From NCBI GenBank assembly GCA_012026855.1, contig VEOV01000208.1, positions 1 through 8,308 on the forward strand: a stretch of 8,308 bases of DNA, in the 5' to 3' direction. Of the stretch, positions 5,714-8,308 are shown piece after piece; within the stretch, counting starts at the first letter, position 1; each line of letters opens with the position of its first letter. The translations under genes and the position numbers were made by a program. The DNA comes from Geobacter sp. Lineage in GTDB: Bacteria > Desulfobacterota > Desulfuromonadia > Geobacterales > DSM-12255. The notes under the pieces were generated by a model that worked only from the letters and a program-made list of their open reading frames with translations, searched no databases and was not told where the DNA came from.

Positions 5714-6976
5714 ATGAAAAACAGAGCGGCAATTGCAGTTACCGGGATAATGTTGCTTGCCACGCAGGCTCTGGCAGCCAATGGAGATTTGCTAGTGGAC
5801 GGCAATGTCGGGATAGGTACTACTGCTCCCGGAAACAGACTCACCATTGGCGACAACATCACAGGGGGAATCTATTCCGGGTATCAGGACATAAAGCTGA
5901 GAATTAACGATGCACCTGCCCAAACTTCAGGGGGACAGGCATCGCTATACATCGTCAATCAGCCGAATGTTGCCGGCAACAGTTCGGCGTACAATTACGG
6001 TACTGAGGTTGAAGTATTTACCCCGGCAACTTCCAACAAAAATTATGGTGGGTTAACCGGTGGAGACTATCTTGTGGATCACAATGGTAGCGGTGTACTT
6101 GCACAACAAATTGCATTGACGGTACGCGCCCTAAACCATGGGAGTGGAGCCATTACTTATCAGTACGGCATAAATTCAATTGCAAATTTAAAACCTTCCG
6201 CTACCGGTGGAGTTTCGAATCAGTATAGCGGAATTTTACAGGCCAACAATAACTCTGTCGCGACGGTGAATAATCAGTATGGTTCTTACGCAATTGCCTC
6301 AAACTATTCGACTGGCTCTGTCACGACACAGTATGCGACTTCCAGCCGTGGTCTAAACTGGAGCACCGGAAGCGTTGGGACTACATATGGTGTCTATGCC
6401 GATGTATTAAATCGTTCAACCGGAACCATTACCACAGCCTACGGCCTTGCCGTTGGCAATGCGGCCATTCCGGCGATTTCCAACCTATCCGGCACAGTCA
6501 CTACCGGTTATGGCATATACCTGGGGGCTGTCCAGGCGACCAACAAGTGGTCACTTTACGCCGCCGATGTGTCAGCTCCGAGCTACTTTGCCGGTAACGT
6601 TGGCATTGGGACCGCAACCCCGGCATTCGCACTTGATGTCCAGGGGACTATCGGTTCCAACAATTCACCGGTATTGACATCCGATGCCCGTTACAAAACG
6701 AATCTGGCACCGATCAACTCATCAATAGACAAAGTTAAGGAGCTGTCTGGATACAGCTATGAATGGAAAACAGGGGAGTATCCGGAGAAGCATTTCCAGC
6801 AAGGCCGCCACTACGGCGTCATTGCCCAGGAGATCGAGAAGGTGCTGCCTGAGGTGGTGAATACCGCCCCGGACGGCACCAAGGCAGTCGCTTACACCGA
6901 GATCATTCCGGTGCTGATCGAGGCGATCAAGGAACAGCAAAAACAGATCGATGAGCTAAAAAAACTGATAAAGTAG
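5714..6976 (+). CDS. Exported fibre-like protein with C-terminal Peptidase_S74 intramolecular chaperone domain
   Basis: The protein has 420 residues. Residues 1-21 are a signal peptide (MKNRAAIAVTGIMLLATQALA, cut before ANG). A GNVGIGTTAP motif near residue 30 recurs as GNVGIGTATPAFALDVQG near 298, a phrase typical of tail-fibre-like proteins. Between them lie about seven 18-residue repeats (145-277). Residues about 322-415 match the S74 chaperone of endosialidases and tail spikes: TSDARYKTN holds the presumed self-cleaving pair Ser323 and Lys328, five apart as in the endosialidase Ser911/Lys916 pair. YGVIAQEIEKVLPEVV and IPVLIEAIKEQQKQIDELKK (coiled coil) follow. In known members this domain trimerises the fibre and is then cut off. 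I infer a trimeric, secreted or surface fibre. It is the second gene of the RCC1 operon and has no phage structural neighbours. What it binds is unknown. Confidence 0.9.
   Translation: MKNRAAIAVTGIMLLATQALAANGDLLVDGNVGIGTTAPGNRLTIGDNITGGIYSGYQDIKLRINDAPAQTSGGQASLYIVNQPNVAGNSSAYNYGTEVEVFTPATSNKNYGGLTGGDYLVDHNGSGVLAQQIALTVRALNHGSGAITYQYGINSIANLKPSATGGVSNQYSGILQANNNSVATVNNQYGSYAIASNYSTGSVTTQYATSSRGLNWSTGSVGTTYGVYADVLNRSTGTITTAYGLAVGNAAIPAISNLSGTVTTGYGIYLGAVQATNKWSLYAADVSAPSYFAGNVGIGTATPAFALDVQGTIGSNNSPVLTSDARYKTNLAPINSSIDKVKELSGYSYEWKTGEYPEKHFQQGRHYGVIAQEIEKVLPEVVNTAPDGTKAVAYTEIIPVLIEAIKEQQKQIDELKKLIK
6146..6544 (+). repeat. About seven degenerate 18-residue protein repeats in the S74 fibre
   Basis: The units follow G-x-[VI]-[TG]-T-x-Y-G-x(6-8)-N-x-S-T. 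Clear copies are ATVNNQYGSYAIASNYST, GSVTTQYATSSRGLNWST and GSVGTTYGVYADVLNRST. The first is two residues longer and the sixth carries about five extra residues (GNAAIPAIS region). The regular Y-G and N-S/T positions suggest a stacked beta-solenoid or trimeric fibre shaft. The repeats are diverged at DNA level. Confidence 0.75.
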
Positions 6977-7003
6977 CTGCGTTAGAACAGCCAATAAAAT
7001 CTG

Positions 7004-7049
7004 CGCCCGGCAGTGTGGCTTTAAACCATGCTGCCGGGCGTTTATATTT
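7004..7049. terminator. Strong bidirectional intrinsic terminator between convergent genes
   Basis: CGCCCGGCAG (7004-7013) pairs perfectly with CTGCCGGGCG (7031-7040), and TGG/CCA can extend the stem inward after a 2x2 mismatch. TTTATATTT follows on the plus strand. Read on the minus strand, the hairpin is followed by CAGATTTTATTGG (from 7003 down). It lies 27 nt after the S74 stop codon and just beyond the stop of the minus-strand ATPase gene, so it can end both transcripts. Confidence 0.9.
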
Positions 7050-7053
7050 CCTG

Positions 7054-7947
7054 TCAGATATCATTCTTTGGCAACAGGTAGCGGCCGACGTAGTTCTTGG
7101 CGAACTGGTAGGCGGTGCGGCCGCAGCGCTTGCTCTTGTCGCGGGACCACTTGATGGCCTCCTGCTCCAGTTCCGGGGTGAACGGGATTTCTACGTGGCG
7201 CTCCCGTGCCTCGCGGCTGATGGCCAGACGCACTGCATCGATGTAGCGGTCCTGGGAAAAGGCGTAGAAGGCCACCCAGAGGCCGAAACGGTCGGAGAGG
7301 GAGACCTTCTCCTCCATGGCCTCACTCTGCTGCAGCTCCCCATGGACGAACTTGCCGCCGATATGGTCGGTTTCATACTCCGGCAGGAGATGGCGCCGGT
7401 TGGAGGTAACGTAGATCAGCACGTTCTCCGGCGGCGAATAAACCGAGCCGTCCAGGGCGCTCTTCAACATCTTGTAACTCAGTTCACCCACCTCGAAAGT
7501 AAGGTCGTCGCAGAGCAGGATGAAGCGGTAGGGGAGATCCTCTATGGCGCTGAAAATGTCTGACAGATAGATCAGGTCCTCTTTCTCAATCTGGATAATT
7601 CTCATCCCTTTAGATGCAAAAGAGTTAAGCAGTGCTTTAACTATGGAGGACTTGCCGGTGCCCCGCGAACCCCAGAGCAGGGCGTTGTTGGCCGGCAGTC
7701 CGGCCAGGAACTGGCGGGTATTGTTGATCATCACCGCTTTCTGCTCTTCCACCCCCAGCAGCTCGTCTAGGGTGGTGGTATCGGTCACTTTCACCGGTTC
7801 CAGGTAGCCGGAAAAGGAGTGGCGCCGCCAGTTGGCAGCATAGCAGCTGGACCAGTCAACCGGCTTGACGGTGCGGGGGAGGAGCATCTCGACGGAGCCA
7901 AGGACACGCTCCAGCTGGGCAACTACTTCGGGTTTCAGGTTCATCAT
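7054..7947 (-). CDS. DUF815-family AAA+ ATPase
   Basis: This 297-residue, presumably cytoplasmic P-loop ATPase has the full length usual for the DUF815 (PF05673) family. The Walker A motif is GSRGTGKSS (93-101), Walker B is RFILLCDDLTFE (141-152), the sensor-1 region is VLIYVTSNRRHL (176-187), and SDRFG with Arg220 is the likely arginine finger. A C-terminal helical part holds KRCGRTAYQFAKNYVGR (273-289), a candidate sensor-2 region. The family's cellular role is not established, so no substrate is given. ATG at 7947 is followed directly by another in-frame ATG at 7944, and either could be used; the GAG at 7955-7957 suits 7947 better. The gene converges on the S74 operon with a shared terminator and has its own promoter candidate upstream, so it is probably a separate unit. 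Confidence 0.93.
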   Translation of the reverse strand: MMNLKPEVVAQLERVLGSVEMLLPRTVKPVDWSSCYAANWRRHSFSGYLEPVKVTDTTTLDELLGVEEQKAVMINNTRQFLAGLPANNALLWGSRGTGKSSIVKALLNSFASKGMRIIQIEKEDLIYLSDIFSAIEDLPYRFILLCDDLTFEVGELSYKMLKSALDGSVYSPPENVLIYVTSNRRHLLPEYETDHIGGKFVHGELQQSEAMEEKVSLSDRFGLWVAFYAFSQDRYIDAVRLAISREARERHVEIPFTPELEQEAIKWSRDKSKRCGRTAYQFAKNYVGRYLLPKNDI

Positions 7948-7966
7948 AGGGGATCTCTTTTCCTGA

Positions 7967-8089
7967 CAGGTTGCCCAAAAACAGCCATCTCGCCGCCGTC
8001 CTCGAAAGCCCCTTTGTGCGGCGTAGCGCTGCTACGCCGCCGCAGGGCTCTCTGCGGGTGCGACGACCTGACTATTTTTGAACAACCTG
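7967..8089 (-). repeat. 123-nt imperfect palindrome in the leader of the DUF815 gene, structured RNA or ERIC-like element
   Basis: Arms of exactly 45 nt (7967-8011 and 8045-8089) are inverted copies matching at 31 positions. Of the differences, six pair as G-U when read as minus-strand RNA, against one on the plus strand. The outer 21 positions then pair without a break, followed by helices of 7 and 8 pairs. The centre adds a perfect 10-bp stem with a 3-nt loop (8018-8027 with 8031-8040). The element ends sharply at CAGGTTG/CAACCTG and lies 19 nt before the ATPase start. It may be a cis-acting leader, a small RNA, or a dispersed palindromic element like ERIC in size and form. I recognise no named RNA family. 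Confidence 0.7.
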
Positions 8090-8123
8090 AGTTTTTCATT
8101 AAACTGATAAGTTTGGAGCCAAT

Positions 8124-8153
8124 CGTATACGCTATCAACAGGGTTTTTGTCAA
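8124..8153 (-). promoter_or_regulatory. Sigma70-type promoter candidate for the DUF815 gene
   Basis: On the minus strand a perfect TTGACA (-35, 8153-8148) is followed after 18 bp by TATACG (-10, 8129-8124, four of six matches). Transcription would start near 8117 and give a leader of about 170 nt that includes the whole 123-nt palindrome. This is the best promoter match in the window, although the -10 is only moderate. Confidence 0.55.
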
Positions 8154-8253
8154 ATCGAAATGCTTATGGAATTGTGAATCCGTGAGGGGGGCCGCGCCAA
8201 CGGAGCGAATGTGTCCGAACACCAGCCGCTGTAGGCGAAATGGAGCGGCCACC

Positions 8254-8308
8254 GGCCTGATTGTCTGAACCCGCCGCAGCCTTGGCGTAGGCGGGTGAGT
8301 TTCAGGCC
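8254..8308. repeat. Two-tier inverted repeat at the right edge
   Basis: The outer arms GGCCTGA (8254-8260) and TCAGGCC (8302-8308) and the inner arms ACCCGCC (8269-8275) and GGCGGGT (8290-8296) are perfect. A GCC-TT-GGC mini-hairpin (8279-8286) sits at the centre. The outer arm ends on the last base of the window, so the element may be longer. No T tract is visible on the inside. It could be a terminator of a gene further right or a dispersed palindromic repeat. Confidence 0.5.

Larger units (their letters stand above)
8090..8308. other. Non-coding region at the right edge; no gene supported
   Basis: Together with the palindrome, the 361 bases from 7948 to the edge carry no convincing gene. 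The open frames crossing it have no recognisable domain and run through the palindrome. 8090-8170 is AT-rich and holds the minus-strand promoter candidate. 8185-8308 turns GC-rich and non-coding in character, ending in an inverted repeat that may continue beyond the window. Confidence 0.6.

Noticed and set aside
5714..6976. Prophage tail fibre interpretation of the S74 gene
   Set aside because: The protein has a signal peptide, its partner gene is a secreted RCC1 protein, and no phage genes are nearby.
7015..7563. Plus-strand frame antisense to the DUF815 gene
   Set aside because: It begins inside the terminator hairpin and mirrors the codon pattern of a well-supported AAA+ gene on the other strand.
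7944..8252. Minus-strand 102-aa frame overlapping the DUF815 start by ATGA
   Set aside because: The overlap looks like translational coupling, but the frame runs through the 123-nt palindrome, has no recognisable domain, and the promoter candidate lies inside it.
7819..8268. Plus-strand 149-aa frame at the right edge
   Set aside because: It is antisense to the DUF815 N-terminus and continues through the palindrome; no motifs and no ribosome binding site stand out.

Overview
The window reads as bacterial chromosome, most likely from the Desulfuromonadota (Geobacter and relatives). This rests on the kinds of protein present: a large YD-repeat/Rhs protein, a secreted RCC1-PKD protein ending in a 'DGGYLCGF' module, a secreted S74-chaperone fibre protein and a DUF815 AAA+ ATPase. 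No 16S or other taxonomic marker is present, so the assignment is an inference.

Region 1 (1-2087) is a polymorphic-toxin locus. An Rhs/YD-repeat protein enters from the left edge, so its 5' end is outside the window. It runs through the Rhs core and the DPxxx-18-DPSGL self-cleavage motif pair, then switches to a cysteine-rich 112-residue tip carrying a phospholipase A2-type signature (CCAKHDECY). A 90-aa protein with three predicted membrane helices follows 13 nt later behind a strong ribosome binding site, as expected for an immunity protein. Tip and immunity gene are clearly more AT-rich than the Rhs body. I think the Rhs-PLA2-like toxin with its membrane immunity candidate is the most interesting system here.

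Region 2 (2088-2261) is a non-coding spacer. It holds an inverted repeat directly after the immunity stop, a weak extended -10 promoter candidate, and a 10-bp wobble-rich hairpin with a T tract that abuts the next ribosome binding site.

Region 3 (2262-7049) is a two-gene operon for exported proteins: an 1139-aa protein with a seven-repeat RCC1 propeller, Ig-like modules, a PKD domain and a C-terminal glycine-rich module, then a 420-aa fibre-like protein with about seven 18-residue repeats and a C-terminal Peptidase_S74 intramolecular chaperone. A strong hairpin with T-rich flanks on both sides ends this operon and the convergent gene that follows.

Region 4 (7054-8308) holds a minus-strand DUF815 AAA+ ATPase gene. 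Its putative leader contains a 123-nt imperfect palindrome that folds best as minus-strand RNA, preceded by a good sigma70-type promoter. Beyond it, no gene is supported up to the right edge, where another inverted repeat begins. No tRNA, rRNA, CRISPR array, transposase or integrase was seen.
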